A stretch of DNA of 64,000 bases from Triglochin maritima (GCA_963682175.1 OY821792.1:32114652-32178651); one strand, 5' to 3'; counted from the first letter of the stretch, positions 44,220 through 56,711 are shown. The notes: generated by a model from the letters alone, not told the origin. A program made the numbers and translations.

Positions 44220-46990
44220 ATGTTTAATGTTAATAGACAAATGCGATATGACGATCTCTGTGAAACAGTTTGTCGAGTTTGTGGTTTCCAAGAAGAAGAG
44301 TTTGATCTAAAGTTAACCTGCAAATTGTCAACGTATGAAAAGTATACATATGCTGAAGTTTTTGATGACCAGAGCACGACTACAATGCTATCTTTATTTA
44401 ACTTCATGAATACGATTGTATTGTTTGTTCAGAAACAACTCAAGCACTATACTACTGTCCAACACAGTCAGTTGAATGAGGATTATTAACAAATGACACA
44501 AACATATAGCCAATATCAAGCAGGTCTGTCGTCGACAGTTCCTCAGTCCTATTTTGAACTGTATGAGCACACACCAATGAATATTGGTAATTATGAAGCA
44601 GACGTAGTTCAATCACATTCTCAAGGAAGACAGGTTGAAAATGCAGATAATGATGAGACAGATGATGATGAGGCAGATGGTCAGATGGATGGTGATGAGA
44701 TAAACATTGTTGATGTAGATTCAACCCAACTTCCGGAGCTGCAGAACATGTTTCATCATATGGCAGACGCAGTGAATCGAGAAACTGATAGCAACGTACA
44801 TGAAGCCATCATTAGTAATGAATTGCCACCATTACCAGTACTACAAGATTTGAGGCATTTGCCAGACATAGAGTCTGACGAGAACTGGATTGAAGATTCA
44901 GTCATTGGAAATGTCGATGGACGTATTGCTGCGTACACTGAATACGATAACTTAGAAGATGTACGAAGTTATTGGTTGCATAAAACTTTTTCAACAATTA
45001 AAGATTTCCTGCATGAGTTGAATGAATGACATTTGCGAAAAAGTGTCCAATTCAAAGTGTTAACGTCTGGGCCAAAAAGATTTACAGCTGATTGTTTGAA
45101 AAAAGAGTGTGAATGAAGGATACATGTCTCTTACCGTCAGAGCAAAGAATGTTTGCAAGTTAAGAAGTACAAGTCTGAACACACATGTAGTAACGAGGAA
45201 TTTTTGCATGACCACGTGCAATGTGACGTCGGTTTAATTTCTAACATGATTCTTGCCACCATTCGAACAAACATAACCATTACTCATGCAGAAATTCAAG
45301 CTTTAGTGAAGACTCATTACTTCATAGATATCAAGTATGACAAAGTTTGGTACGCCTGCAAGAAAGCATTAGAACAAATATACGGAGTTGATAGACTTCT
45401 TATCGTAACTTAAGACGTTTTATGTCTAATATTTGCACCACCAATTCTGACACCGTGGTCGAGATTCAGACATAGATGATAAGTCACAACATTGAGCAGT
45501 TTCAAAGAATTTTTTGGTCGTTCGCGACCTTAATTTAAGGTTTTCAGTATTGTAGACCTGTGTGTTAGCATTGATGAGACTCATTTGTTTGACAAGTTTG
45601 AGGGGACTCTTTTGATTGCTATGGGTACGGACGCGAACTCTGGTTTGTTTCCTTTAGCGTTTGTTGTTGTTGAAAAAGAATCGGGCATCTCATGGTAGTG
45701 GTTTTTAAGTATTTTGGCCAGTAGAGTATGCACACGAGATAGATTATGTATTATTAGTGACCGGTTTCCGGGTCTTACAAATATTGTGAAGACTTTTCCC
45801 CAGAAGCGAGGTCATCTTCACATATTATGTCTGAGACATATTAGTGCAAATATGTCAAGAAATGCTCGGTGCAGGAATGTCGAATTGCAACATAAATTTT
45901 GGCATGCCGGTGTCGCTCCTGATAAAAAATATATTTGAAGAGCATCTGAAGGATATCAATGTTAATTACCCTTATGTAGATGTGTAAACGAGTCGAGTCG
46001 AGCAAATTTTCGAGTCATAAGTAGTATCTTATGTTATTAACAAATACAAAAAAATAATTATGAATGGAGCAATAAAAAATTCGAATAAGCTATCGAGTCG
46101 AGCATCAAAAAAATTCGAGTTTAAGCGGCTCGTTTACCGAACCAAGTTTGAAGATTTTTTGATTTTTCATCAAGATTCTTCATTTTCAAGTTAAACTAGA
46201 GTCAATCGCTTTTTGAGTCGAGTTCGAGTCGAGCTATCGAGCCGAGCCAAAGTTGACAGTCCTACCCTCATGGCTTCAAGTGGATTAAAGAACAAGAAAA
46301 CGTTTCGTATTGGGCATTAAGTCATGATTTTGGACGCCGTTTCGGTATAATGACCATAAATTTGTCAGAAAGCTTCAACAATGTGTTAAAGCGTGTACAT
46401 GACTTACCACTTTGTCCTTTCATCATGATGACTTATCTGCGACTGAATAAATATTTTGTCAGTAGAAGAGATGAATGAGAGAATATGATATTGACATATC
46501 CTAAAAAGATCAACGACGAAATCACAAACTAACGGCAGATGACTACACAGCTTTGTGTCGCTAGACATAGTCATAACCTCTTCAGTGTCGAAAGCAACTA
46601 ATCTCGTAGCTATCAGGTTACTTTGACGGAGTCAGACCCAACATGCTCCTGGGGGTTCATAGATGCACACCACATTCCATGCTCACATGTGTTGGTCGTA
46701 TGCAGCAACTGCCACGCGAACATTCACACTTCGTGAATCGTCTCAGAATACCTAACAACCCAAGCTTACAGGAAAGCATATGCACCTATTTTCTTTCCAA
46801 TACTAGACGAAATGTTTTGGACAGAAGAATGACATATAGCTTTAGTAGCACTTTCTATGGTAAGACGAAGTAGGCGACCAAAAACAAAAAAAATCAGAAA
46901 CAATATGAACGAATAAAGTGGACGAGTAATACGATGTGGGCGTTGTCGCAAGTTAGGTCACAATAGAAAAACATGTAAAGAGACAATTTA
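44220..46990 (+). pseudogene. MuDR-type (MURA-like) transposase, decayed
   Basis: Segments in order: N-terminal MFNVNRQMRYDDLCETVCRV; an acidic linker rich in Asp/Glu (about 44640-44710); the DNA-binding FAR1/MUDR-like part ending in VKKYKSEHTCSNEEF; the catalytic core with SIDETHLFDKFEGTLLIAMG (first Asp, near 45570) and IISDRFPGL (second Asp, near 45755); SHDFGRRFGI and NLSESFNNVLKRVHDLPLCP after a MITE; the SWIM-type IDAHHIPCSHV near 46665; and a terminal zinc knuckle RCGRCRKLGHNRKTC near 46935. Many stops and frameshifts occur, so it is inactive. The insertion of a MITE at 45977 separates the two halves of the core. Confidence 0.8.
45977..46264. mobile_element. hAT-type MITE (288 bp), target duplication CCCTTATG/CCCTCATG
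   Basis: Begins TAGATGTGTAAAC and ends as the inverse of TAGGACTGTCAAC, flanked by 8-bp duplicates differing at one base (45969-45976 and 46265-46272). Internal GAGTCGAGTCGAGC motifs. Removal rejoins the transposase frame as NYPYGFKW. The imperfect duplication suggests an older insertion. Confidence 0.8.
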
Positions 46991-47164
46991 GTATGTTCAT
47001 TTTGTGTTCTTTATTTTAGCCTTAATCTCCCGTGTACCCCATGTAGGGGAAACAATATTTTATGTTAATCATCGCTACAATATTTTATGATAATACTCGT
47101 GTTGTGAATCTCAGGTTAATACATAATATTTGTGTTGAAAACTAAAAAAACCAAAGCGAGTGCT

Positions 47165-47250
47165 TTGGAATTCTGTCTGCTGAAAAAACGGCACTACTAG
47201 TGCCGTTTTTACTTGAATGAAAACGACACTCTTTGGGTCATTTTCACTTG
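47165..47250. repeat. Internal copy of the MULE TIR motif
   Basis: AAAACGGCACTACTAGTGCCGTTTTT and ACGACACTCTTTGGGTCATTTTCAC-like sequence repeat the TIR theme between the 3' ends of the two convergent genes (long motif summarised; core palindrome GGCACTACTAGTGCC). Confidence 0.6.
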
Positions 47251-47441
47251 AGACAGAAAACAGAGAAATCTGTTTCTCAAACATTCTCTTGGATTTTAAA
47301 TCCAAGTCTTGTACACCCGAGGGAAAAAAATTCATTTCGAATCTCGCCGTATAACAAACATACAAGAAATTTCAAACAATTAAACCGTCAAATAAAGTTG
47401 TTCATAACACATGACATACTGTTTAACAAATGAATTTGTTC

Positions 47442-49488
47442 TTAAACAAAATGTAGCTTAACCAAAATGTAATGACAACTAAGGTGGAGAAATTTTTTAG
47501 TAGGAATTTTATTTCGTCCACCTCGTCGAGGGGCCTTCGAAGGCCGACGACGGTAAACTTGGGTTATCACACCAGCATCGTCTTCAACAACCCCACCTCT
47601 TTCGACTTTAGCACCTTGAAATCCTGAACCTTTGCCTAGGTGAAATGAAGAACCCTCGCCTTGAAAGAACGTAGTACCGCGCGATTCTTGAGTCAGAATC
47701 CCTCCATCGTTGACAGATACTCCGGTGAAAATGAAATTGTCCTCCTCATCAAGTGACACTCCTATTTATGAAGATTTTCCTCAGAATCTGTACGATGTGG
47801 TTGAAAGCAAACATCTTCTGACAGTTTCAATGACTGATATACACTCTTAAAGCATGTCATCATTTCCTTGATCTTTTTCTTTAATTTCGCCGTTAATGAC
47901 TGAGTGGGCCTATGTTAAGAATGCATCACTTCAAGATGATGAATATCTTCATGTAAGCTGTGTAACCCATGAAGCTGTCATAAAAACACATTTATGATTA
48001 GAAAATGCAAATTAAAAGCTTAATCAAAATTATAATTTTCTGATCATTTCTTACCAAGTATCAATCTCTAGCAACTGGAGGCCTATAATTCGGTAATTCA
48101 GCATCGTCAACTCTTCTCGTCAACCATCGAATCGTAATCTGCCAATACTACTCCATGTAAATACGTCTACAATCAGCAAAATCTTCTGACAGTGACGGTG
48201 CCACGATCTGCACAAATTCTCGCCGACGTGATCATGCTTGAATGTATAAATGTGGCTATTGCAACCAGTTTACTATGGGCTCCCCCTAAGCCTTCTTCAT
48301 CTTGCAAATCTCTATTTATTTCTGGAATTTGTTGTCGCAATCCAAACAGACGCATCACCCTGTCTGGAACGTGCATGACGACAACTCTGAAAACAAACAA
48401 TCCATGTTCTGCTCATCCAAACCTCATGTCCTTGGCGGCAATCAACATGTAACGTTATTAGATCTACTTCTTCGTATGAGTTCCAACAAACTTGACGTTC
48501 GTCTTGAACGTCCAACTCATTTCTGTAAAATTCAATCCGAGCCGTCTTCACATTGTTCGCCCACGACCTAAGAGTCCGCCAACGTGAACCTAGAGGACAC
48601 AATGGAAGTTGCACACCGGGAATTCTAGATGTTCGTCCGACATGAAGATGTTCCCAACACCATATCTGTAACAATGTAAGGAAACTAACTAATTGTTTCC
48701 CTTTTTTCAGACATGCCCGATCCAAATTTTGATATGAAACAACTAAGGATGAAGCTCCCCGACTGTAGTTTTCACATTCAAATATGTTTTCCAACAACAA
48801 TAAATATCTAAGGTGGACTTTGTTTCCACTCTTATCGCCTACTATCCCGGATCCTAATTGAAACAAAATGTACGCTCTCGTGTGCTGCATAACCTGCTCA
48901 TCTGTTGCATCTGGCTCGACAACTTGATAATTTTGCTGCAACCACTGCAATGACACGTATCCACCTTTCACTGCAGTTGTCGCTTCTTCTTCTTCAACAC
49001 CCTACAGATTCATGCAAACCAGAGTCCAATCACGATCTAATGCTGCACACACTACCAAACCGTCAACACGAAGACCACTAAGCATAACTACGTCTTGTAG
49101 CGTGATGGTCATCTCCCCGTATCTAAAATGGAAGGTGTGTGTCTTAGGTCTCCACCTCTCCACAACAGCACAGATCAGATTCCAATCCAGTTGCAATCGA
49201 GACACAGTGCCAACTCCCGCAATCACTAATAAATCTCACATCCTTTCATCTTGCACATTCCACGTGTTGATTTGAATGACGTGCTCGACGCATTTAATAT
49301 CCGTCAAATGCTCCTGAAAAATAAAATTAATTATTTTAGGTCAAATAAAAATCAATACCGATACACAAAAAATTGAAATTAAAAATCAAAATACTTATAT
49401 TTTCAAGAATCGAAGATGATCTATGATCTTTCTGTAGTACTAACACTGAATGGTCAACATGACCGTGACAATCGTGTGAAGTCGACAT
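47442..49488 (-). pseudogene. Plant mobile domain (MAIN-like) protein, MULE-borne
   Basis: Starts MSTSHDCHGHVDHSVLVLQK at 49488. The plant mobile domain follows: TVSRLQLDWNLICAVVERWR, then PKTHTFHFRYGEMTITLQDV and VMLSGLRVDG (49200-49050). After a stop near 49003 it continues with YVSLQWLQQNYQVVEPDATD, HTRAYILFQLGSGIVGD and LLQIWCWEHLHVGR. The C-terminal part (47759-47442) ends with a basic RRRPSKAPRRGGRNK tail. At least two stops (near 49237 and 49003) break it. The domain is shared by MAIN/MAIL proteins, which act in plant genome silencing and meristem maintenance, and by transposon-encoded relatives. Here it is clearly inside a MULE and opposes its transposase. Confidence 0.7.
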
Positions 49489-49989
49489 TTTGGAAACCGT
49501 GAAATATAATTAACAAAAAAATATAATTACATACTATTCAGTTTAAATAATACAATCCAAACAAATTTCATACATTATCCACAATCAATCTAATTTCAAC
49601 AACTACAACATTGATCATTAAATTTAATTGGTTTAACACAAATCCACACAATGCGAAATTCACCAAACAATGTAAACTTATTAAATTGGGACTTCGGAGA
49701 TTAATTGATCCATTAATCAAATCATCAAATCCACACAAGATTAATAATTTAACAATATAACATCATCCACACAATATTAATTAAACAAAGTAAGGTAAAC
49801 TCATCAACCAAATATCAATCAATCGAATCCAATCCAAATCAAACAATCCACACAAATCCTAACCAAACCAAACCTATCAAATGCACATAAATACAAACTA
49901 ATAAAACAAAATCTTAACAAAAAACGATCTAAAAATACCTGAAATCGTAGGAGAGAGGGAGAGGAAAAATGAAAAAAAACGGATTGTGA

Positions 49990-50163
49990 AGATTGGAGAA
50001 AAGGAGACATTGGTGCCGTTTTTAACCCTAGGTTAAAAAACGACATCTCGGATGCCGTTTTTATCTAGGGTGAAAACGACATCTCGGATGCTGTTTTTAA
50101 CTTGGTCAAAAACGACACTAGTGGTCCCGTTTGCAATTGGGTTAAAACGACACCTAAGGTGTC
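49990..50163. repeat. Array of GACAYC...GCCGTTTTT motifs inside the right TIR
   Basis: Four to five degenerate palindromic units (for example AACGACATCTCGGATGCCGTT) lie next to the 55-bp right terminal repeat. Each is a short inverted repeat of the form ACGACACC-N-GGTGTCGT. Confidence 0.65.
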
Positions 50164-50218
50164 GTTTTCACTTCATAAAAATGGTACATGAGGTGTCGTT
50201 TTTCAATATGTATATTTT

Positions 50219-51947
50219 GCAAAATAAGTTTCTAAGGTGTATATTTTTTCATTTTTTTATTTTTTTTCTATAAAATTATGTTAGGTTCGAGTTTAACCTC
50301 AAAATCGAACCAACCAACCGATGTGTAGCCCCAAGAGATAACATAACATCTGAAATGATGTAACAAGAACATGTCCATGTTGGTGAGGGATATAAGTGCA
50401 TATAGTTTTTGTAAATACAGAAAAGTTGAGTCCAATTCCAATTCCAATCAGTCGTCAGTCAAACTACTCTTCCTCTCCGAATTCAGGATGTATATATGTG
50501 GTCACCTCCAGTGAGACTACCTACCCTACCATAGAAAAATATTGTTTTTTGTTGACTCCACATGCAACGGAAGGATCAATCCAATTCCAATCTATCAAAT
50601 ATCAATCATCCCACCACCGGATGGTGACCGTAACCTTCCTTCCTTATATTTTAAAATAAATAAAAAAGGCTCTTCTTTTCCACTTTGCAATCAAATTCTT
50701 CCTTTCCTGACTGCTATATTATCATCATCATCTGACTCAAGACTATTCCTCTCCTCTCCTCTCCTCTCCTCTGCAACAAGGTTGGTTTCTTTTCCTTTTG
50801 CTTCTGCAAACATCTCTTCTATTTGCTTTTGCTTTGTAGATACTTGATGACTTTTATTTTGGTCAATGATTTGAGAGGGAATTTAGGGGCTATCAGATGG
50901 TTTTGATTGTTATATCTTTGTTGGATTTTTCGAGTATTGGTTGATCGACTGATTATTCTCAATTTTTTGAGAATTTATTTTCTATCTGCAATGCATGCGT
51001 TGAAGTATTTAATCATGTGAACTTTGGTCTGTGAAATTCTTTTGTTATTTTGATGCCATGTTTGACTTTTTGTCTTCACACTAAGAAAGTGTTCTCCTTT
51101 TCGCAAGCTGCCCAATCGTCTTAGATTTCGTGAAGATGGGAATTAAGTCGTGTTTCATGTTTTGCAACATTCGATCTAGGTATTTAGGGATCATATTATG
51201 TGTAGGTTTAGCTTGTTTCATTTGGCGTAGTTCGCACATTGTCGAAGAGAATAAAGGATCAAAAGATCATCAGTAGTTGACATTTTAGTAGAGGCATACA
51301 TATAAATTGTGCTTCCTTAGGAAGGTCTGCGTTGGGCATCCTACTTTGCTGATGTCAGTATCCAATATGAATCCGTTACACAATATTATTTTGCACATGA
51401 ATGCTAGTTTGGCGTATATTTACACTTCTAAATCTAACAACCTCAATTATGATCTCATGTTGCCTTGGCAGAGAAATTGGTAAGAGATATAGGGACACCA
51501 CTCTAGCACCGTAGGTGGTAACTTCCAACTACCCAAGTTCACTTGTGAGTAGCTTAATAGCTTATGACGGATTAATGTGGGTTCGTACGTAATTGGAAAG
51601 TGGCTCGTTACACTATCTCTGTATAGTACACACACCAGAACCTCAAGCAGGGACTCGGGCAAGACTATGTAGTAGATATACAACATTTTTTTTTGTTACT
51701 ATCGTGATTAAATATTTGCGGTTATCTAGCTGCTAGTACCAACAGATATTGTCTCCATTGTGGTTGCCATCAAAATCATGTTCCTATTACTTGATTGTTA
51801 TTACTAAAATCTGCTTTTCTCGATTTGGAAAATGTTTTTTCTTTTCTTCTGACGCTATGTTGTACATGTACAAGAGAATTTATTTTCTATCTGCAATGCA
51901 TGACGCTATGTTGTATATATAAAGAGTAACACAAAGGAGAAGGGATC
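50219..51947 (+). promoter_or_regulatory. Upstream region, leader and probable leader intron of the Pti1-like kinase gene
   Basis: No coding sequence. A (TCCTC)n tract at about 50746-50771 followed by AACAAG|GTTGG at 50780/50781 looks like a 5' UTR and leader-intron donor. The acceptor before 51948 is not certain. A sequence of about 29 bases (GAGAATTTATTTTCTATCTG and following) occurs twice, at about 50970 and 51876. Confidence 0.45.
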
Positions 51948-53887
51948 ATGGGCGGTTGCTTCGGGAAAGTTTCTAGAAGCAATGTTCCTAATCAATTCCA
52001 ACCAGTTCACTCAGCAGGTAATCTAACCTACTTCTTTTTGAATCCCAACCTCTATATGAAGATTGGTCGAGATTTTCATTTTATTTCTTTTGATAACTTT
52101 TGAATGGGACCAAATGTATTATCATATACAGCTAATAATGGTATGCATCGCTCATCAAACCCTCCCCCCAGAGATCATCAGCCCGTACGGGTGCAGCCCA
52201 TTGCAGTGTCCAAAATTTCAGTGGAAGAGTTGAAGGATATGACTGGGAACTTTGGGCCCAACAGCTTAATTGGAGAAGGTTCTTATGGTAGGGTATACCG
52301 TGGCACCCTGAAAACCAACGATACTGTTGTTGCGATAAAAAAATTGGATTCCAGCAATCAACCGGATCAGGAATTCACAGCACAGGTAGCCCTATTTGTC
52401 ATTTAAAAGTTGATTATGTTTTTGTATGTTGTTGACCCATTTGAGTATTTGATCGTTTACGTCAAACATTGACATGATTATAGGTGTCCATGGTGTCAAG
52501 GATGAAACATGAAAATTTTATCGAGTTGGTTGGCTATTGCATTGATGGAAATTTACGTGTTCTTGTATATGAATATGCGACCATGGGATCCCTTCATGAT
52601 AGAATCCACGGTTAGGATCTTGTGTTGATCGAATTTGTTATTTCTTTTTTTCAATTTGTTATACACATACATAGTTATAGTTTTCTGTGTGTAAGCTAAG
52701 CTAATACTTGTTGGTTGGTGCAGGCAAAAAGGGTGTTGAAGGGGCAATACCAGGTCCATTGTTGTCGTGGACAGAAAGAGTGAAGATTGCTGTAGGAGCA
52801 GCTAGAGGGCTTGAATACCTACACGAGAAAGCATACCCACCTGTCATGCACCGAAACATTAAAAGCAGCAATATATTACTTTTTGATGATTTTATTGCCA
52901 AAATAGCCGACTTCGACTTGTCAAACCAATCTCCAGACAATGCGGCACGACTTCACTCAACTCGTGTTCTTGGAACCTTTGGATACCATGCCCCAGAGTA
53001 AGTTCTCTTTAGCAGTTAACAACACCAATCTGCTGCTACGAGAGTTCTAGTTCCATTCTTAAAACTCAGTGCAATTCACAATTTTGTCGATTTGGTTGGT
53101 AGGTTTGCATTGACAGGGCAACTTAGTTCTAAGAGTGATGTTTATAGCTTTGGAGTTGTTCTGTTGGAGCTTTTGACTGGTCGTAAACCAGTCGATCATA
53201 CACTACCAAGGGGGCAGCAAAGTTTAGTTACGTGGGTAAGTTCCTTATATTCATATTAAGCAATTTGTGATTTGGGAAATATGGTATATTGAGACATGAC
53301 TCGCGAGGCATATGCAGGCAACGCCGAGGCTTAGTGAAGACAAAGTGATGCAGTTGGTTGACCACAGTCTGGATGGAAATGTTCCCCACAAGGCTGTTGC
53401 GAAGGTAAAGTTTAAAAAACTTACAGTATTAAACATTCCCTTCTACAATGCATTTGTCAGTAGAATGCTTATTATCATGTTTGTGAAAGTATACTCGTTG
53501 GCAAGAATATAACAATCCTACACAATTAAGTCATAATAAATTGGAAAAAATCACTCAGGCTCCTCCTAAATTGTCATTGTCAGCGTAATTATCATGTTTA
53601 ATTGAAGTAGCTTAGCTTCTTGAATATTGCTTAGCTTCTTGAATATTTTAAACACGTCTTTCTTTTCTTTTCACACTGGTTGGTTCGAGCGAGAAATGCA
53701 CTCAATGATACTGTGAAAACTTTTGACTTACACTTGAGATGGTTTTGTGTAACAGATGGGAGCAGTGGCAGCACTGTGCATCCAGTACGAAGCTGATTTG
53801 CGACCGAACATGAGCATCGTCGTCAAAGCCCTGCAGACCCTTCTACAAGCTCGACATGCCCCCACAAGTGCAGCCACGGGAAATTGA
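51948..53887 (+). CDS. Pti1-like receptor-like cytoplasmic kinase, 358 aa, HRD changed to HRN
   Basis: Seven exons join in phase: 51948-52017, 52132-52385, 52484-52610, 52724-52997, 53103-53235, 53318-53404 and 53756-53887. The start MGGCFGK has Gly2 and Cys4, suggesting N-myristoylation and palmitoylation at the plasma membrane. The kinase domain shows the glycine loop [12 protein letters not shown], the lysine VVAIKK (Lys93), [17 protein letters not shown] (activation loop with the Pti1-type threonine), [20 protein letters not shown] and the terminal [20 protein letters not shown]. Pti1 kinases act downstream of receptor kinases and OXI1 in defence and oxidative signalling. Oddities: the catalytic-loop motif is HRNIKSSN, with Asn195 in place of the catalytic Asp, and the metal-binding motif is DFD, which is usual in this family. 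The frame is otherwise intact, so it may be a pseudokinase. Confidence 0.93.
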
Positions 53888-54060
53888 ACCTCCATTTTGC
53901 TTGTCATATTGTCTGACGATGCTACATATGTAATATAATAGTCTCCCGATTGAGATGTTCTTGTTATTGTTTGCTTCACTTGTACTGGTTTTTCAAAGTT
54001 TGGCTTGTTTCTTTTGGTTTTCCATTTTTTTTGAGTACACGATTGATACAGAATTTGAGA
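53888..54060 (+). other. 3' flank of the Pti1-like gene
   Basis: Probable 3' UTR; T-rich, with no clear single polyadenylation signal. The sequence from 54061 onward is duplicated at 61381. Confidence 0.5.
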
Positions 54061-54500
54061 GTATTTGTAAAGTAATTCCCTGCTTGTTCATGCCCCCTGC
54101 CTCAACTGTCCTATGATGATGTAATTAGCTGCTGACATCTTCCATTACAGGTGAATCAACGAACAGTTCAGGGAGGTCATTAACATGTAGATAAGATACA
54201 AAACATAAGAACAAACCAGTAGGTCATTAACACGTCATAAAGTTAATTTGGTTCCATGCTTATCTGCACCACTCAACTTATCTCCTAGAAAAAAAAAACT
54301 AAACCCAGCATAGATATGGAAGCAAGGATCTTGAAACCAGGATGTTCCCAAATGTTGTGCTTGCATCTTTTGTCCAGGGACATGTTCACGTTTTGTTGCT
54401 GAGTTCTTTTAATACCCTGTCCCTCTTCTCACCCATCAAAGTAACGAAACAATCAACATAACAATTACAAATTCTCCTGCATAATATTATGAACAGAAGA
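54061..54500. repeat. Left-flank segment, first copy (duplicated at 61381-61821)
   Basis: Unique flanking DNA between the kinase gene and the gypsy LTR. It reappears at 61381-61821 with essentially one difference, a single T insertion near 61721. Both copies end with GAAGA directly before an LTR. Confidence 0.9.
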
Positions 54501-56669
54501 TGTAACGTTCCGAAACAGCGGAAGATTTAAAATTTCAAAATAACCAACATAACAGACAACTCACGCGGGAACGTCACTAATATATAAATATATAAATCCG
54601 GGTGCACCCAAAATACAAGGAGTTTTCCAAAAGAAGTACAACTACAATACTGATACAATGGAATAGAATACAAGTAGTCGTACGGTCTAGCAACTGCCGA
54701 AGAGGATCCGACTCCAAACCGCTCCGTCCTCGGTCACCACCCACCCGGACCTACTGCGATCCTGAAAAAGATGCAACAACAATGCCTGAGTTTCCAGAAA
54801 GAAACCCCGTATACCAACTCACCTATATGCATGCATCACATAATGAACCTATCATACTAGTAGCATGTCATGGCATCAACAGATATGGAAAACAGTTCCC
54901 CCGAAGGGTAAAACAGGACATCAGTCCGACAATCAATCATCGGGTCTCCCGAAGAGACCTACTGCAGGCACATGCAGTCTAGTAGCCCGCGACATCGCAC
55001 CCCCCACACGCAGCTACACTACTCAAGGGTTCGGCAGGGAGCCTCTGTCACGTCTACGCGCCGATAGAAACAGATCTGTAAATCTCAGTGGTCGGGGCCA
55101 CAGGGACCAACGGGGCCGTCGCCCGGAAGGTATAACAACATCATCTCGGTAGGTGCCCAGCCGAGGAAAACAACAAGCCGGCACAGCCTCGGCCCAACAA
55201 TCATCATCGCCGGCACAACCTCGGCGGCATCACCGGCACAGCATCGGTGGTCCATCACAACGTCCGGCACAACATCGGACGGGTCCAGACCGAAGTCTGC
55301 CAGGTCATCGGGCTCCTCGAGCCGCGAACACCAACCGCGCCGCTATAAAAGCAGGGCAGCGACCTCCGTAGCCCCAAGGGCCGGTAGTCACCTCACCCAA
55401 CGCCAGTTGCGTGCCCGCACAACATCACACTGGGATCCGCGATCCCTCAGGCCTGCTATACTACAAAGTGCCAACAAACATCTCAAAAGTCACGGTCCAT
55501 ACATGGAGCTGACGTGTCCCGAACACCCACACTCTTCCCAACGGCGGTCCCTGGGCAGGCACGCATCACGCGCCCACCGTCACCTCCCGGCTCACGCACA
55601 AGGCGAGGACACGGGTTTCCGTGGACAAAGTTGGCGTTCAAAAAGGGAACCAGGAATTTTGTCCTGGGCCCAAACGGTCGACCGTAAGAGGTAATTCGGT
55701 AGACCGTTTCCAGAAAGGAATCGGTCGACCGTCCCTAACACGGTCTACCGCTGCGCACAGAACACAATCCCCCAACGGTCTACCGAAGGTCTAAAACCGG
55801 TCGACCGAACGAGGTCAAAATCCGGAGTCTGGTCAACATTACAATCCAGTCTATCGGTCGACCGACTCAGGTCCCGGTCGACCGAAAACTAACAGTACAA
55901 CTTCTACATCATTTTATTCCATCGGTCGACCGACTCAGGGGTCTCGGTCGACCGACAACAGTTAGGGTCAACCTATATTTCTACGTCATATAACGGTCGA
56001 CCGAACATACTCCAAAGTCCGAACATCATGCAATATAATCCAATATATATAAGTTCCGGTCGACCGAACACAAGACCTCGGTCGACCGAAACGCAACAGA
56101 CAGTAAAGATATACATGCATTCGGTCTACCGTCCAAGGACCGGTCGACCGCCCGGTCGTCTTCAACCTCGCGCCAGCCGAGGTTTCTTCGCCCAAACGCG
56201 ACGTCGGAGAGGCCTCCGACCTCCTCCGACCGACCAACACGACCCTCTCATGAGTGTCCACAACAAAACCACACTAGAGAGCGGCATACCTCACACGACG
56301 ACGAAAACCCGCCGGAGCCTCGCTCGCGCACGTCGTCACCTCCGGCCTCCTCGCGCGTCTACCTCCGCACGTCTCACGCCACCGGCGTCGTCTCCTCCTC
56401 AGCTGCTCGCCGCACAAGAGAAACGAGAGTGGATGAGTGAATGGAGAGAAAATGAGAGAGAGAGAGAGAGAGAGAAAACACGTTATAAACCCATCCAAAC
56501 CATCTCTCCGCTACAGTCGCCTACACAGCTCAACCCATCACCTCTCTCCCACGCGCACAGTACTCGCCTCCTTCCCCTTCCCCATGCATACCACGCCTCC
56601 CCATGCCAAGCCAACCCTAATCCTCCTCTAATCCAAGTTTAACCCTAATCTAGGGTTTGGGTTCTAACA
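54501..56669 (-). repeat. 3' LTR of the gypsy element (2169 bp)
   Basis: On the plus strand it starts TGTAACGTTCCG and ends GGTTCTAACA. It differs from the copy at 61822-63984 by a few bases and a 6-bp shorter GA repeat in the latter. It includes the CGGTNNACCG cluster at 55675-56160. Confidence 0.9.
55675..56160. repeat. CGGTNNACCG palindrome cluster in the gypsy LTR
   Basis: I count 15 exact copies in about 480 bases, 11 of them CGGTCGACCG. The cluster is repeated in the second full LTR at 62995-63480. Confidence 0.9.
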
Positions 56670-56683
56670 ATCCTCCCAACTTA
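56670..56683 (-). other. Polypurine tract of the gypsy element
   Basis: Minus strand TTAAGTTGGGAGGAT-like sequence adjoins the 3' LTR start TGTTAGAACCC. Confidence 0.7.
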
Positions 56684-56711
56684 AAAGGATTTCGTCCCGA
56701 AATCAAAGCAA

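Larger units (their letters stand above)
43931..50218. mobile_element. MULE with 55-bp TIRs carrying mudrA-like and plant mobile domain genes
   Basis: The 55 bases at 43931-43985 match the reverse complement of 50164-50218 at 49 of 55 positions by my count. Both contain GAAAAACGACACCTCA. Between them lie a plus-strand MuDR-type transposase (44220-46990) and a convergent minus-strand plant mobile domain gene (49488-47442). The true ends may extend outward into A-rich sequence. I did not find the 9-bp target duplication. Confidence 0.8.

Noticed and set aside
54602..56642. Several reading frames of 60-200 codons repeated at 61923-63957
   Set aside because: They lie within non-coding LTR sequence, overlap each other and have no domains.
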